DNA of 64,000 nt from Nitrospirota bacterium (GTDB lineage: Bacteria; Nitrospirota; Thermodesulfovibrionia; Thermodesulfovibrionales; JdFR-88): the NCBI GenBank assembly GCA_021840255.1, contig JAKBYX010000004.1, positions 1 to 64,000 on the forward strand. Reading direction: 5' to 3'. The position numbers and the translations under genes were made by a program. Below the pieces are notes generated by a model. That model was not told where the DNA came from. It made no database searches and was given only the letters and a program-made list of their open reading frames with translations. How positions within the stretch are numbered: the first letter of the stretch is position 1; each line of letters starts with the position of its first letter. Shown here piece after piece: positions 26,498 through 35,919 of the stretch.

Positions 26498-27934
26498 ATG
26501 AGCACAAACGGTTTTCGGATAAACGCGCGTTTAAACCGGATTGACCGGACGATGGCTGGCGCGGGCGCCCTTGCCCTTGCGGCGGTTTTCGGCATGATGG
26601 CTTCCGGGCCCCGCTTTTTGCTGGTGATCCTGCCAGTCTTTCTTTGCCTTCTCGTGCTGCGGGACCTCAGGTACGGCGTGTTTCTCTATCCTCTTTTCTA
26701 TCTGTTTGATTCCTTTGCCATCCCGTTCATAGGGTCACCGCCAAAGCTTCTATCTCTGCTCATCCTGTTCTGGTTTTTCGTGAAGGGGGCCTTCGAGAAA
26801 AGGGAGGCACCGTCCGGCAATAGGATCTTGGGGGTGGTTTATGTTGCTTTCATGTACGCCGGAGTGATCTCAATGGCCCACAGCCCGCTTGCGCTCAAAA
26901 ATGGGCTGCTGGCCCTGCAGAGCATATTACTCAAAGGACTGCTGGCCTATATCGTATTCAGGATAATCTCTACCAGAAGGGACCTCCATACCTGCTTTAA
27001 TTTTTATTTCGTCATGCAGGCGGCGCTCATGATCCTTGCGTGTTTTCTTATCTTTTACTACAGGCAGCCATACATACTTAGAATGTACCAAACCAATTTC
27101 CGGGGAGTTCCCATATATTTCCAGGGAGCGCCCATAAATTTCTGGGCCGATAAATTCCCTCTCCTGAATTTGACGCTGATACAGTTCCCGAACATTGTGG
27201 CCAGGGCAATGCTGGTGGGCCTGCCTTTTCTGGCATTTTTTGTGAGGACATCCAGGGGACGCCGCCGGTTGATTTATCTCATTGGGTTCGTCCTTAGCTG
27301 TGCCATGATTTTCGTGACTTTTTCCAGGTCCGGGATATTGACTCTGGCCCTCTCCGCCCTCCTTATGGCGCTCAGGTACAGAAGTAGAAAAATGGCCGCC
27401 CTTTTTATTGTTTTTGCCATTATCGGGGGATGTCTGGTGATAAACAATGCCGAATTTGACAACAGGTTTGAGGACATTACGACGGGGCATTACCAAAAGG
27501 AGCTGAGGTACGACATACTGATCGCCTCCTGGGAGACGTTCAAGAGGTATCCCCTTTTGGGCGCCGGTCCCGGAAGCCAGGAATACGAGATAACGAAGCG
27601 TCTGGGCCTGGCCACAGAGCATACCGGGCATAACCTGATAATGAACATCCTCATGGAATACGGGATAGCAGGGCTGACCTGTTTTCTCGCGCTCTGCGCA
27701 GTATTGCTTAAGAGGCTTTTTTCTGTTGAAAGGCTCATGTGCGATGAGGAGGGCATACTGCTGGCCCGGGCCTTCCAGATAATGTTTATAACCTTTTTGT
27801 TCGCCAGTCAGTTTGCCCCCACCCTAAACGATAATCACCTGTGGTATTTCGTGGGGCTGGCCCTCGCCTTTCAAAAGATCGCCAAGGTGGAAGGGGGCGG
27901 AGGCCGTCCGTACGAAATGCTTCAAAGCGCATAG
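26498..27934 (+). CDS. O-antigen ligase/polymerase family membrane protein (second Wzy candidate)
   Basis: This 478-residue protein has about ten hydrophobic segments and the Wzy-type signature GAGPGSQEYEI near residue 350, followed by TGHNLIMNILMEYGIAG near 370. The membrane segment before it holds FVTFSRSGILTLALS, as in polymerases. It is clearly different from the first candidate at 12590. Having two such proteins with one flippase suggests either two linkages or one polymerase and one ligase. A 147-base A-rich spacer separates it from the radical-SAM gene, so a promoter could lie there, although none stands out. Confidence 0.8.
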   Translation: MSTNGFRINARLNRIDRTMAGAGALALAAVFGMMASGPRFLLVILPVFLCLLVLRDLRYGVFLYPLFYLFDSFAIPFIGSPPKLLSLLILFWFFVKGAFEKREAPSGNRILGVVYVAFMYAGVISMAHSPLALKNGLLALQSILLKGLLAYIVFRIISTRRDLHTCFNFYFVMQAALMILACFLIFYYRQPYILRMYQTNFRGVPIYFQGAPINFWADKFPLLNLTLIQFPNIVARAMLVGLPFLAFFVRTSRGRRRLIYLIGFVLSCAMIFVTFSRSGILTLALSALLMALRYRSRKMAALFIVFAIIGGCLVINNAEFDNRFEDITTGHYQKELRYDILIASWETFKRYPLLGAGPGSQEYEITKRLGLATEHTGHNLIMNILMEYGIAGLTCFLALCAVLLKRLFSVERLMCDEEGILLARAFQIMFITFLFASQFAPTLNDNHLWYFVGLALAFQKIAKVEGGGGRPYEMLQSA

Positions 27935-27972
27935 CGGCGCGGCCTGTAAGAACCAGTGAAAAAGTCGGGAAA

Positions 27973-29265
27973 ATGGAAACGGCGGAGAACCTGGATATAA
28001 ATAAAACAAACCCTCGGGCCTGTTGCGGAAATTTGTTTGCATCCGGAGCAGGCTGCGGGGGGGCCGGACTTAAGATGGCGGTGGTCCTTGACCAGCCGTT
28101 CTGGTTTGACGGCGTAAATTACAGCACCAACGCCCCTTTTATAAATTTCGTGCTCTCCTTCAGGGAGAAAGTGGATTCGTTGTTCCTGTTTGCCCCACTG
28201 AAGCATAGCAGGTCTGAAAGAGGCCGTCTCGGCATAACTGTTCAAGACGGCAAAGTAAGAATAGTTCCCATCCCCTTTTACAGGACCACGTTTGAGATGT
28301 ACCTGAAGCTGCCGTTCATGTGGATGGGGACAAGGAACCGCCTCCGGCGCGAGATGGCGGGTTTTGACGTGGCATGGATCATGGGAGGCCATGTACTGGC
28401 GGACCTGTCCGGCAGGTTCCTTAAGAAAAACGGCAAAAAGGCCTTTTTTTATTACAGGAGCAATCTTGTAGAGGAGGTCAGAAGCCACGGCTGTACCAGT
28501 ATCAAGGGCAAAATTTTGGTGGCGGCCTCCAGGCTGATCCAAAGGTTCTCCTTGAGCACGGCCAGGGACGCCGTGGTATTTGTCGTTGGAGATGAACTTA
28601 AGGATGTATTTCAAAAAAGCGGCCGGTCCGTCCACAAGATCTATCCGTCGATCATTACCGCTCAGGACATAAAGAAGAAAAATGTTGCCAGGGAGCCTGC
28701 AAGAGTAAATTTTGTAGCCGTTGGCAGGCTTACGCCGGAAAAAGGGCTTGACGATCTGGTCCGCGCGGCGGAGCTCCTTGTTAGCTCGGGTTTCCACAGG
28801 TTCGTGTTTCGTCTTATCGGGGATGGAAAAGAAAGAGAGCGGCTGCAGAGGATGGTGGCCCAGGCGGGCTTGGGCGGGTATCTTGAGTTTGCCGGTTTTG
28901 TCCAGCCGGGGAAGGACCTTCTGGCTGCCTATGACAACGCCGACGCTTTTGTTCTGCCTTCGCGGACGGAGGGGATACCAAAGGTGCTTTATGAGGCGAT
29001 GGCGAGGGGGTTGCCGGTTGTGGCAAGCAACGTGGGCGGGGTGCCCGAGATAGTCGATGAAGGTGTGAACGGATTGCTTGTGCCGCCCGGAGACCCGGCA
29101 GCGCTTGCCCGGGCGATCAGGATACTGTGTGATGAAAAACTGCTGCGCGAGGGTTTTGGGAAAAAAGGGTTGGAAACCGCAGGGAAATTCGCGATGGAAA
29201 AGCAACGGGACGCCATGTACGGGCTCATAGTGGAGCATGTGATCGGAGAGGACAATTTTCAGTAA
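27973..29265 (+). CDS. Family 4 (GT-B) glycosyltransferase
   Basis: The C-terminal half is a standard GT4 domain: FVAVGRLTPEKGLDDLVRAAE near residue 245, RLIGDGKERERLQRMV near 283, and the E-x7-E motif EGIPKVLYEAMARG near 340, then NVGGVPEIVDEGVNGLLVPP. The N-terminal domain begins clearly at MAVVLDQPFWFDGVN, 34 residues in, so an ATG at 28075 is an alternative start. The chosen ATG at 27973 has GGGAAA upstream. It directly precedes SqdB copy 2, so use of UDP-sulfoquinovose as donor is an attractive guess. Confidence 0.87.
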   Translation: METAENLDINKTNPRACCGNLFASGAGCGGAGLKMAVVLDQPFWFDGVNYSTNAPFINFVLSFREKVDSLFLFAPLKHSRSERGRLGITVQDGKVRIVPIPFYRTTFEMYLKLPFMWMGTRNRLRREMAGFDVAWIMGGHVLADLSGRFLKKNGKKAFFYYRSNLVEEVRSHGCTSIKGKILVAASRLIQRFSLSTARDAVVFVVGDELKDVFQKSGRSVHKIYPSIITAQDIKKKNVAREPARVNFVAVGRLTPEKGLDDLVRAAELLVSSGFHRFVFRLIGDGKERERLQRMVAQAGLGGYLEFAGFVQPGKDLLAAYDNADAFVLPSRTEGIPKVLYEAMARGLPVVASNVGGVPEIVDEGVNGLLVPPGDPAALARAIRILCDEKLLREGFGKKGLETAGKFAMEKQRDAMYGLIVEHVIGEDNFQ

Positions 29266-29332
29266 GGAAACGGAGGGCTCCGGTGAGAAAAGGAAAAGGG
29301 AGTTCCAGAAGAAAAATGGAGGAGAAAATTTC

Positions 29333-30565
29333 ATGAAAGTCATTGTCTTGGGCGGAGACGGGTTCTGCGGATGGCCCACATCTCTTTATCTGTCCAGCAA
29401 AGGGCACGATGTTTTCATAGTAGACAATCTTTCGCGAAGGGACATAGACAATGAACTGGGGTGCGGTTCACTCACTCCCATAGTCCATGCAATGACGCGG
29501 CTTTCGGCATGGAAAGAAATTACCGGCAATTCGATACAGTTCGCCAATCTAGATATCGCAACCGAGTACGAGCAGTTGCTCGGATTGATCAGGAGATATG
29601 CGCCCGAGGTGGTCGTGCATTTTGCAGAGCAGAGGTCCGCCCCGTATTCGATGAAGTCGGCCAGGCAAAAAAGATACACAGTCAACAATAATCTAAACGG
29701 CACCAACAACCTGCTTTGCGCAATTAGCGAATCGGGCATCGACGTGCACGTGGTCCACCTGGGCACGATGGGGGTCTATGGGTACGGAACAGCGGGGATA
29801 AAGATACCCGAAGGCTACCTGAAGGTGAAGATGCTCGACGGGGTCAGGGAGGTAGAAACCCGGATAATGTATCCGCCCAGGCCGGGCAGCGTCTATCACG
29901 TGACCAAGTGCCAGGATGCCCTGATGTTCCAATATTATGCGGACAACGACCTTCTGCGGATAACCGACCTCCACCAGGGGATAGTCTGGGGGACGAACAC
30001 ACCCCAGACGGCGCTCGATGAACGGCTTGTCAACCGGTTCGATTACGACGGAGATTACGGTACAGTGCTCAACAGGTTCCTTATGCAGGCCGCGATCGGG
30101 CATCCCCTTACAGTCCATGGAACGGGAGGTCAGACCAGGGCCTTCATCCACATCCGCGATACGGTGCGTTGCATTGAGCTTGCCATTTTGAACCCGCCTA
30201 GGAAGAAGGAGGGCGTCAAGATAATAAACCAGATGACCGAGACCCACCGCGTGAGGGACCTCGCAAAAATAGTGGCAAGGCTCTCGGGGTCCTCGATCTC
30301 CTATTTGGAGAACCCAAGGAACGAGGCCGCTGAAAATGATCTTTCGGTTGAAAACAAATGTCTGCTGGAACTTGGGCTAAGTCCCACCACATTAAAAATG
30401 GGCCTCATGGAAGAGGTGATCGGGATAGCGAAAAAATACGCCGGGCGCTGTGACACATCGAAGATCGTCTGCACTTCCAGGTGGAGGAAAGATGCGCCGG
30501 GAGACTCCATGTCCGCGAGGGCCCAATATATACCGGGAGAAAAAGAGAAACAAAAATATGCATGA
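29333..30565 (+). CDS. UDP-sulfoquinovose synthase homologue, copy 2 (SqdB/Agl3-like)
   Basis: This 410-residue protein shares the SqdB framework: VLGGDGFCGWPTSLYLSSKG at the N-terminus, HFAEQRSAPYSMKS near residue 97 (the SQD1-type EQRSAPYSM loop), LGTMGVYGYG near 145, the Tyr-Lys pair in VYHVTKCQD near 187, and GTVLNRFLMQAAIGHPLTVHG. It is clearly diverged from copy 1: the SqdB motif EYGTPNIDIEEG is replaced by VYGYGTAGIKIPEG and the C-terminal EEHYYN region reads EAAENDLSVENK. The C-terminus adds about 20 residues rich in Glu and Lys. A strong GGAGGA precedes the ATG. Confidence 0.87.
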   Translation: MKVIVLGGDGFCGWPTSLYLSSKGHDVFIVDNLSRRDIDNELGCGSLTPIVHAMTRLSAWKEITGNSIQFANLDIATEYEQLLGLIRRYAPEVVVHFAEQRSAPYSMKSARQKRYTVNNNLNGTNNLLCAISESGIDVHVVHLGTMGVYGYGTAGIKIPEGYLKVKMLDGVREVETRIMYPPRPGSVYHVTKCQDALMFQYYADNDLLRITDLHQGIVWGTNTPQTALDERLVNRFDYDGDYGTVLNRFLMQAAIGHPLTVHGTGGQTRAFIHIRDTVRCIELAILNPPRKKEGVKIINQMTETHRVRDLAKIVARLSGSSISYLENPRNEAAENDLSVENKCLLELGLSPTTLKMGLMEEVIGIAKKYAGRCDTSKIVCTSRWRKDAPGDSMSARAQYIPGEKEKQKYA

Positions 30566-30594
30566 AAAGAAAAATGCACAAAAAAATATGCGCA

Positions 30595-30640
30595 GGGGAA
30601 TTTTTCCCCCTCGACGGGGCGGGTATACCCCGGCGCCGGG
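30595..30640 (+). promoter_or_regulatory. Cluster of perfect palindromes upstream of a glycosyltransferase gene
   Basis: Three symmetric elements follow each other: GGGGAA-TTT-TTCCCC (30595-30609, able to form a hairpin), GGGTATACCC (30621-30630, a perfect 10-base palindrome) and CCCGGCGCCGGG (30629-30640, a perfect 12-base palindrome overlapping the previous one by two bases). A TATAAA box follows at 30650-30655. Operator, terminator-like or processing roles are all possible. Confidence 0.4.
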
Positions 30641-30658
30641 ATACAAAAGTATAAAACC

Positions 30659-31915
30659 ATGCTCTTTATGGGGGCGAGCTTAAAAACTATGGAACCGCTT
30701 TTCTTCCTCTGCCTTGGAACATTGCTTTACGCATGGGCCGGCTATCTTCTTTTGCTTTCCGCCTTTTCCTTGGGCAAGGGGTTTGCCCGGAAGGAGAAAA
30801 AGTCACACCCGTTTGTGACGATACTGTTGACCGTGCGCAACGAGGAACGGGCGGTCAGGGAAAGGATAAAGAACCTGCTTTTACTTGATTATCCCGCGGA
30901 CCGGTGCGAGATCCTGGTTGCCTCGGACGGATCGACCGATGAAACGGAGCCTATTGTCGAGGGCATGCTCCGCCAGGGCAAAAACAAAAACCTTCCAGGA
31001 GGAAAGCCCAGGATCCGGTTGGTAAGGGTTGAGGCCGGTGGCAAGAGCCTTGCGCAAAACAAGGCGATCCCTTACGCAAAGGGAGAGGTCATCGTCCTTA
31101 CGGACGCAAGAAGCAGGTTCGAACGAAACGCGATAAGAAAGCTGGTGAGGCACTTTGCTGACCGGAGGACAGGGTGCGTAAGCGGCAGGTTGATGCTGAG
31201 GCGCGACGGTTCAGCGATAGGGGAGAGCCAGGGCTTTTACTGGAGCTACGAGATGCTGCTTAGGAAACTTGAAAGCAGGCTCGGGCTTATGCATACAGCC
31301 TCCGGCATGATAATGGCCTTCAGAAAGGACCTCTTCCGGCCTTTTGAGGCAAGTTACGGAGATGACTGCGTAATCCCCCTGGACATTGCGGCGCTGGGTT
31401 ACAGGGTCGTCCACGAGGAGGGCGCCATTGTGTACGACAGTTTTCCGGCCACCCTGGATGGCGAGTTTGGGGCGCGCGTCAGGATGACCTTAAGGAATGT
31501 CACAGGCACGTTCAGCCGTATGCCCCATCTTAACCCGTTCAGGCATCCGCTGCTTTTTGCCGCGGTCTTTTCCCATAAAACGCTCAGATGGCTTACTCCA
31601 TACTTCATGCTCCTCCTTTTGGTCACAAACTGTTTTCTCTTTCCCCATGGTGTTTTCTACCGGACCTTTTTTTATGCGCAGGCCGCGTTTTATGGCCTTG
31701 GAGTTATCGGCTACGCGGGGGAAAAAAGCAGAGCCCGCCTTCCTGTGGCCAGCCAGGTATTCAGTTTTCTGCTTGCGAACGCCGGCTTTTTTTGGGGGGT
31801 TCTCAAGGCCGTAAGCGGCCGGAAGGTTACGTCTTACATCAACACTGAGGGGGGCGGGAGCACAAAGGACTACGAGCATGCGGATGGTCTGGGAGCGCGC
31901 AATGTTCGGGGTTAA
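30659..31915 (+). CDS. Membrane-bound family 2 glycosyltransferase (BcsA/IcaA-like)
   Basis: This is a processive-type GT2 with one N-terminal membrane segment (near residues 12-38) and several C-terminal ones (near residues 300-385). The catalytic domain shows [30 protein letters not shown] near residue 85, [12 protein letters not shown] near 140, and the acidic [20 protein letters not shown] region near 240. The start is uncertain: ATG at 30659 lies three bases after a TATAAA box, and in-frame ATGs at 30668 and 30689 are alternatives. The 3' end overlaps the aminotransferase gene by 38 bases. Confidence 0.83.
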   Translation: MLFMGASLKTMEPLFFLCLGTLLYAWAGYLLLLSAFSLGKGFARKEKKSHPFVTILLTVRNEERAVRERIKNLLLLDYPADRCEILVASDGSTDETEPIVEGMLRQGKNKNLPGGKPRIRLVRVEAGGKSLAQNKAIPYAKGEVIVLTDARSRFERNAIRKLVRHFADRRTGCVSGRLMLRRDGSAIGESQGFYWSYEMLLRKLESRLGLMHTASGMIMAFRKDLFRPFEASYGDDCVIPLDIAALGYRVVHEEGAIVYDSFPATLDGEFGARVRMTLRNVTGTFSRMPHLNPFRHPLLFAAVFSHKTLRWLTPYFMLLLLVTNCFLFPHGVFYRTFFYAQAAFYGLGVIGYAGEKSRARLPVASQVFSFLLANAGFFWGVLKAVSGRKVTSYINTEGGGSTKDYEHADGLGARNVRG

Positions 31916-33137
31916 CAAGCATGTGGCCGGAAGGGCGGCTGAAGTGGCTGACGCCAAGAGAGCGGCAGGAAAGAGCGGGTTCATTCCGTTTGCCATCCCT
32001 GATATAGGGGAAGAAGAGATAGCGGAGGTGGCATCGGCGATGCGATCAGGCTGGATAACAACCGGCCCAAGGACAAGACAGTTCGAGCAGGAGTTTGCCG
32101 CCTTTATCGGAGGTGGTGTGCAGGCGATAGCGGTCAACTCGGCCACCTCGGGGCTCCACCTTGCCATCGAGGCCGCGGGGGTGCGGCCGGGCGACCGCGT
32201 TATTACGACCCCGTACACCTTCACAGCCACAGCGGAAGTGGTCCGCTATCTGGGGGCGGACCCGGTTTTTATAGATATAGACCCGGCCACCTTGAACATG
32301 GACCCCGTCAGGGTCAAGAAATATCTGGCAAAAAAAAACCAGGCGAAAGGCATAAAGGCTATAATCCCGGTCCACTTCGGCGGGCTGCCCTGCGAAATGG
32401 ACGAAATATTGAGGATAGCGGGAAATCATGGCCTTAAAGTAATAGAGGATGCCGCCCATGCGGTCCCGGCGCTATACGGGAACAATCTTGTGGGATGCCT
32501 TGGCAGCGATGCCGCGGTCTACAGCTTTTACGCGACCAAGACCATGACCACCGGAGAGGGAGGTATGATCGTGACCAGGGATCCGGCAATTGCTGGCCGC
32601 TGCAGGACGATGAGGCTGCACGGCATAAGCCGGGACGCGTTCGATAGGTACAGGGCAGAGACCCCGTCCTGGCAGTATGAGGTCGTCGCGCCGGGGTTCA
32701 AATACAATATGGGAGACCTGGCCGCCGCGATCGGCATACATCAACTTAGAAAGGTATGGCGTTTCCACAGGATACGCTCAAAGATGGCCGCCAGGTACAA
32801 TGAGGCCTTCGGAGACTTGCCCGTTATCCTGCCGCCCCGTGCAAATTTTGGGGACGTCCATGCGTGGCATCTGTACGTGATACGGCTTGCCGATGATGCC
32901 GGTGTTCGCCGGGACAGGTTCATAGAGCTGATGGCTGAAAAAGGAATAGGCTGCAGCGTCCATTTCATTCCGCTCCATCTGCACCCGTACTGGCGGCAAA
33001 GGTATGACCTCAAACCGGGAGACTTCCCGAACGCGCTCAGGGCCTATGAGAGGGCGGTGAGCCTGCCCATGTATACAAGGATGACCCCTTCTGACCAGGA
33101 AAAGGTCATAACCGCGGTCAGGGACATTCTCAAATAA
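31878..33137 (+). CDS. DegT/DnrJ/EryC1/StrS-family sugar aminotransferase
   Basis: This is a PLP-dependent enzyme that converts a nucleotide-activated keto sugar to an amino sugar. The family core is complete: [17 protein letters not shown] near residue 78, [43 protein letters not shown] near 190, and the PLP lysine in [15 protein letters not shown] near residue 217. The 4-keto-6-deoxy products of the CapD-type dehydratases in this locus are plausible substrates. AAAGGA lies about nine bases before the ATG. Confidence 0.92.
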   Translation: MRMVWERAMFGVNKHVAGRAAEVADAKRAAGKSGFIPFAIPDIGEEEIAEVASAMRSGWITTGPRTRQFEQEFAAFIGGGVQAIAVNSATSGLHLAIEAAGVRPGDRVITTPYTFTATAEVVRYLGADPVFIDIDPATLNMDPVRVKKYLAKKNQAKGIKAIIPVHFGGLPCEMDEILRIAGNHGLKVIEDAAHAVPALYGNNLVGCLGSDAAVYSFYATKTMTTGEGGMIVTRDPAIAGRCRTMRLHGISRDAFDRYRAETPSWQYEVVAPGFKYNMGDLAAAIGIHQLRKVWRFHRIRSKMAARYNEAFGDLPVILPPRANFGDVHAWHLYVIRLADDAGVRRDRFIELMAEKGIGCSVHFIPLHLHPYWRQRYDLKPGDFPNALRAYERAVSLPMYTRMTPSDQEKVITAVRDILK

Positions 33138-33222
33138 GTCAGAGGCGGAAAACGCCATCTGCCTCCGCCGTTACCAGGGCTTGCTTTTCTCCCTCACCGG
33201 TTTTTTTATTCCCTCACCCCTG

Positions 33223-33245
33223 CCCCTCTCCCGATGGGAGAGGGG
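33223..33245 (+). repeat. Intergenic palindromic repeat (10-base stem, 3-base loop)
   Basis: CCCCTCTCCC-GAT-GGGAGAGGGG forms a perfect 10-bp stem. Together with flanking CCCTCACC and GGATTGGGG it belongs to a widespread kind of intergenic repeat whose accidental translation reads like SPLPLSRWERGKG; that recurrence is from general knowledge, not from a search. It lies in the 133-base gap before the priming transferase and could act as an mRNA processing or attenuation hairpin. Confidence 0.6.
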
Positions 33246-33270
33246 AAAAGGATTGGGGACCATCAAGGCA

Positions 33271-33963
33271 ATGCAACTTGAAAAAATTAAAGCCGCAAAT
33301 CCTGACATTCGATTCCAGGAGGGCATAAAGAGGTCTTTCGATCTTTTTTTCTCCCTTGCCGGTCTGGTCGTTTTTTTGCCGGTTTTTTTTATGGCGGCGG
33401 TGACGATAAAGCTGGACGGAGGAGGGGCGGTTTTTTTCAGGCAGGAGAGGGTAGGCCGCAATTTCAAGCCTTTTTGGCTGTACAAGTTCAGGAGCATGCG
33501 CAGTAGTTCCACAGGCGGACCGTTGGTCACCGTTGGCGGCGACAAGAGAGTCACGCGGGCAGGCGGGATACTGAGGAAATACAAGATAGACGAGCTGCCC
33601 CAACTGGTAAACGTCTTTAAGGGAGAGATGAGTTTTGTGGGCCCCCGACCGGAAATAAAAAAATATGTCGAGCTCTTCAGGCCTCAGTACGAAAGGCTGC
33701 TCACGGTGAGGCCGGGGCTGACGGACCCGGCCTCTATCCGGTATGCGGACGAGGAAAGGATACTGGCCCGTTCCGCCAATTGGGAAGAGTGTTATATAAC
33801 CAGGGTGCTGCCGGAGAAGATAAGGCTTTCATCTGAGTACGTGGACGGCAGTAAAAATCTGTTCAACGATCTCATGCTCATAATAAGGACCTTTTCGAGG
33901 ATCGGGGGGAAAGTAAATGTTTTTCAGATCATTAAAAAAAGAAGCGGGCATGGCGCGGCCTGA
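33271..33963 (+). CDS. Undecaprenyl-phosphate sugar phosphotransferase (priming transferase)
   Basis: It starts each repeat unit by moving a sugar phosphate from a UDP-sugar to undecaprenyl phosphate. The single hydrophobic segment KRSFDLFFSLAGLVVFLPVF (near residues 19-40) and the catalytic domain with FFRQERVGRNFKPFWLYKFRSMR, KIDELPQLVNVFKGEMSFVGPRPE and VRPGLTDPASIRY are diagnostic. It is the short, monotopic form without the N-terminal four-helix domain of WcaJ. The ATG at 33271 is chosen because the frame upstream runs through the intergenic repeat. Confidence 0.9.
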   Translation: MQLEKIKAANPDIRFQEGIKRSFDLFFSLAGLVVFLPVFFMAAVTIKLDGGGAVFFRQERVGRNFKPFWLYKFRSMRSSSTGGPLVTVGGDKRVTRAGGILRKYKIDELPQLVNVFKGEMSFVGPRPEIKKYVELFRPQYERLLTVRPGLTDPASIRYADEERILARSANWEECYITRVLPEKIRLSSEYVDGSKNLFNDLMLIIRTFSRIGGKVNVFQIIKKRSGHGAA

Positions 33964-33981
33964 CGGTCTTTTATCTTGCGT

Positions 33982-35919
33982 ATGAAGACATTCTTCGCAA
34001 ACAACAGGGCATTCTCTGTAAAAAACAGGCGGGTTGCCGTCACGCTGCTTCATCTGATGGTTGCGGCCCTGGCCAATTATCTTGCCTTTCTTCTCAGGTT
34101 CGATCTGAACATACCTTCGGCCTACCAGGGGCAGTTTTTTTCTTATCTTCCCTGCCTTCTGTCCATACGGCTTGCCCTTTGCATCCAGGCGGGTTTGTAC
34201 AAGGGCCTCTGGCGTTATTTCGGCGTGAACGACCTGAAAAAAATTATCAGGTCCGTGACTTTTGGCAGCGTGCTGTTTGCGCTGCTGGTCAGATATCTGC
34301 CTGGCGGCGCAGGATATCCGTTGTCCATATATATACTGGACTGGGTTTTGCTAATCATGCTGGAGAGCGGGGTGAGGCTCGTTATCAGGGCCTTCAAGGG
34401 GACTTCGGCGGGGGGAGAAAAAGGCGGCAAGCGGGTCCTTATAATCGGGGCCGGAGATGCCGGTGAGATGATCGTGAGGGACATGAAAAATAACCCTAAA
34501 TATGCGTACAAGCCTGTCGGATTCATCGATGACGACCCATATAAAAAAGGCCTGATGATACACGGCGTCCCGATCTTCGGGGGCAGGCCGGCGCTACCTC
34601 TTGCCGTCACGCGGAACAGGCCAAATGAGATATTGATCGCCATGCCCGGAGCGGGCCATAAAGCGATAAACGGTATATATGAACTGTGCAAGAGCTTCAA
34701 CCTTCCTATAACAACCCTTCCCGGGCTTGGCGACATAATGGACGGTAAGGTCTCGGTTTCCCAGATAAAAGCGCTTCAGCTTGAAGATCTGCTGCAGCGC
34801 GCGCCGGTCAGGACCGGAAGGGAACAGGTAAAGGAGTTGATAAGGGGGAAAACCATCCTGGTGACCGGGGCGGGCGGCTCCATCGGCCAGGAATTGTGCA
34901 GACAGATCATGGATTACCGGCCCTTAAGGCTCGTGCTGTTCGATAGATATGAAAACGGGCTGTTCGCGATTGACTGCGCATTGAGAAAAAAGACCATCAA
35001 GCCCAACGGGTGCCGGGCCCCCGAAATTGTCTCCTTTGTTGGAGACATGAGGGATGAGGCAACCCTTGAACATCTGTTTTCCGTTCATGCCCCGCAGATA
35101 GTATTTCATGCCGCGGCCCATAAACATGTGCCGCTCATGGAGCAGAACCCTCTTGAGGCGGTCAGAAACAATATTTTTGGCACCAGCAATCTTATCACCG
35201 CTGCGTCCCGCCATTACGTGAAGGATTTTGTAATGATCTCAACGGACAAGGCGGTGAACCCGACCAGCATAATGGGGGCCACAAAGAGGGTTGCGGAGTT
35301 TCTTGCAATGAGGATGAACAGTTCCTCCCTCACCCGGTTTACGACCGTGAGGTTCGGCAACGTCCTGGGCAGCAACGGCAGCGTGGTCCCCACTTTCAGG
35401 GAGCAGCTCAAGAGGGGCGGGCCGCTTACCATCACACATCCGGATGTGAAGAGGTTTTTCATGCTTACGGAGGAGGCGGTCCACCTGGTGCTGGTCGCGG
35501 CGGCAGCCGGCAAGGGAGGAGAGATCTTCGTCCTCGAAATGGGAGAGCAGATAAAAGTGTTGGACCTGGCCCTGAATATGATAAAGCTTTCGGGGCTTGT
35601 CCCATATGAAGAGATAAAGATAGAATTCATGGGGCTCAGGCCCGGAGAGAAGCTCTATGAAGAGCTCTTTGATGAGACTGAGGAGGTTGTCCCTTCCCCT
35701 TTTGAAAAACTCAGAATGGCGGTCCCGGGAAAGGTGCCTAGCCGTGAGGAACTGGAATGGCATTTGAGCGCCTTGAGGGACCACCTTTCAAGAAGAGACC
35801 CCGGAGGGGCCGTTTCGGAACTGCGGAAGATAGTGCCTAATTTTGTTGGGCAGGAAGATGCAGCCGTTCAGATCAAAAACCGGTTTTTTCGTCGTGGAAC
35901 TTTTGAAGATAGGTCGTGA
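33982..35919 (+). CDS. Membrane-anchored nucleotide-sugar 4,6-dehydratase (CapD/WbpM family)
   Basis: Long members of this family are UDP-HexNAc 4,6-dehydratases at the cytoplasmic face. Residues 1-130 contain about four membrane segments, followed by a first Rossmann fold (VLIIGAGDAGEM near residue 152) and the catalytic SDR domain (ILVTGAGGSIGQEL near 293, MISTDKAVNPTSIMGATKR near 422). The active-site Tyr is replaced by Met, as expected for the family. Together with the shorter dehydratase at 16061 it makes two such enzymes in one locus. Its 3' end overlaps the convergent Nudix gene by 47 bases. Confidence 0.92.
   Translation: MKTFFANNRAFSVKNRRVAVTLLHLMVAALANYLAFLLRFDLNIPSAYQGQFFSYLPCLLSIRLALCIQAGLYKGLWRYFGVNDLKKIIRSVTFGSVLFALLVRYLPGGAGYPLSIYILDWVLLIMLESGVRLVIRAFKGTSAGGEKGGKRVLIIGAGDAGEMIVRDMKNNPKYAYKPVGFIDDDPYKKGLMIHGVPIFGGRPALPLAVTRNRPNEILIAMPGAGHKAINGIYELCKSFNLPITTLPGLGDIMDGKVSVSQIKALQLEDLLQRAPVRTGREQVKELIRGKTILVTGAGGSIGQELCRQIMDYRPLRLVLFDRYENGLFAIDCALRKKTIKPNGCRAPEIVSFVGDMRDEATLEHLFSVHAPQIVFHAAAHKHVPLMEQNPLEAVRNNIFGTSNLITAASRHYVKDFVMISTDKAVNPTSIMGATKRVAEFLAMRMNSSSLTRFTTVRFGNVLGSNGSVVPTFREQLKRGGPLTITHPDVKRFFMLTEEAVHLVLVAAAAGKGGEIFVLEMGEQIKVLDLALNMIKLSGLVPYEEIKIEFMGLRPGEKLYEELFDETEEVVPSPFEKLRMAVPGKVPSREELEWHLSALRDHLSRRDPGGAVSELRKIVPNFVGQEDAAVQIKNRFFRRGTFEDRS

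Noticed and set aside
27922-29379. Long minus-strand open frame (485 codons)
   Set aside because: It lies opposite a clear GT4 gene and the start of SqdB copy 2, has no recognisable domain, and reflects codon bias of the sense genes.
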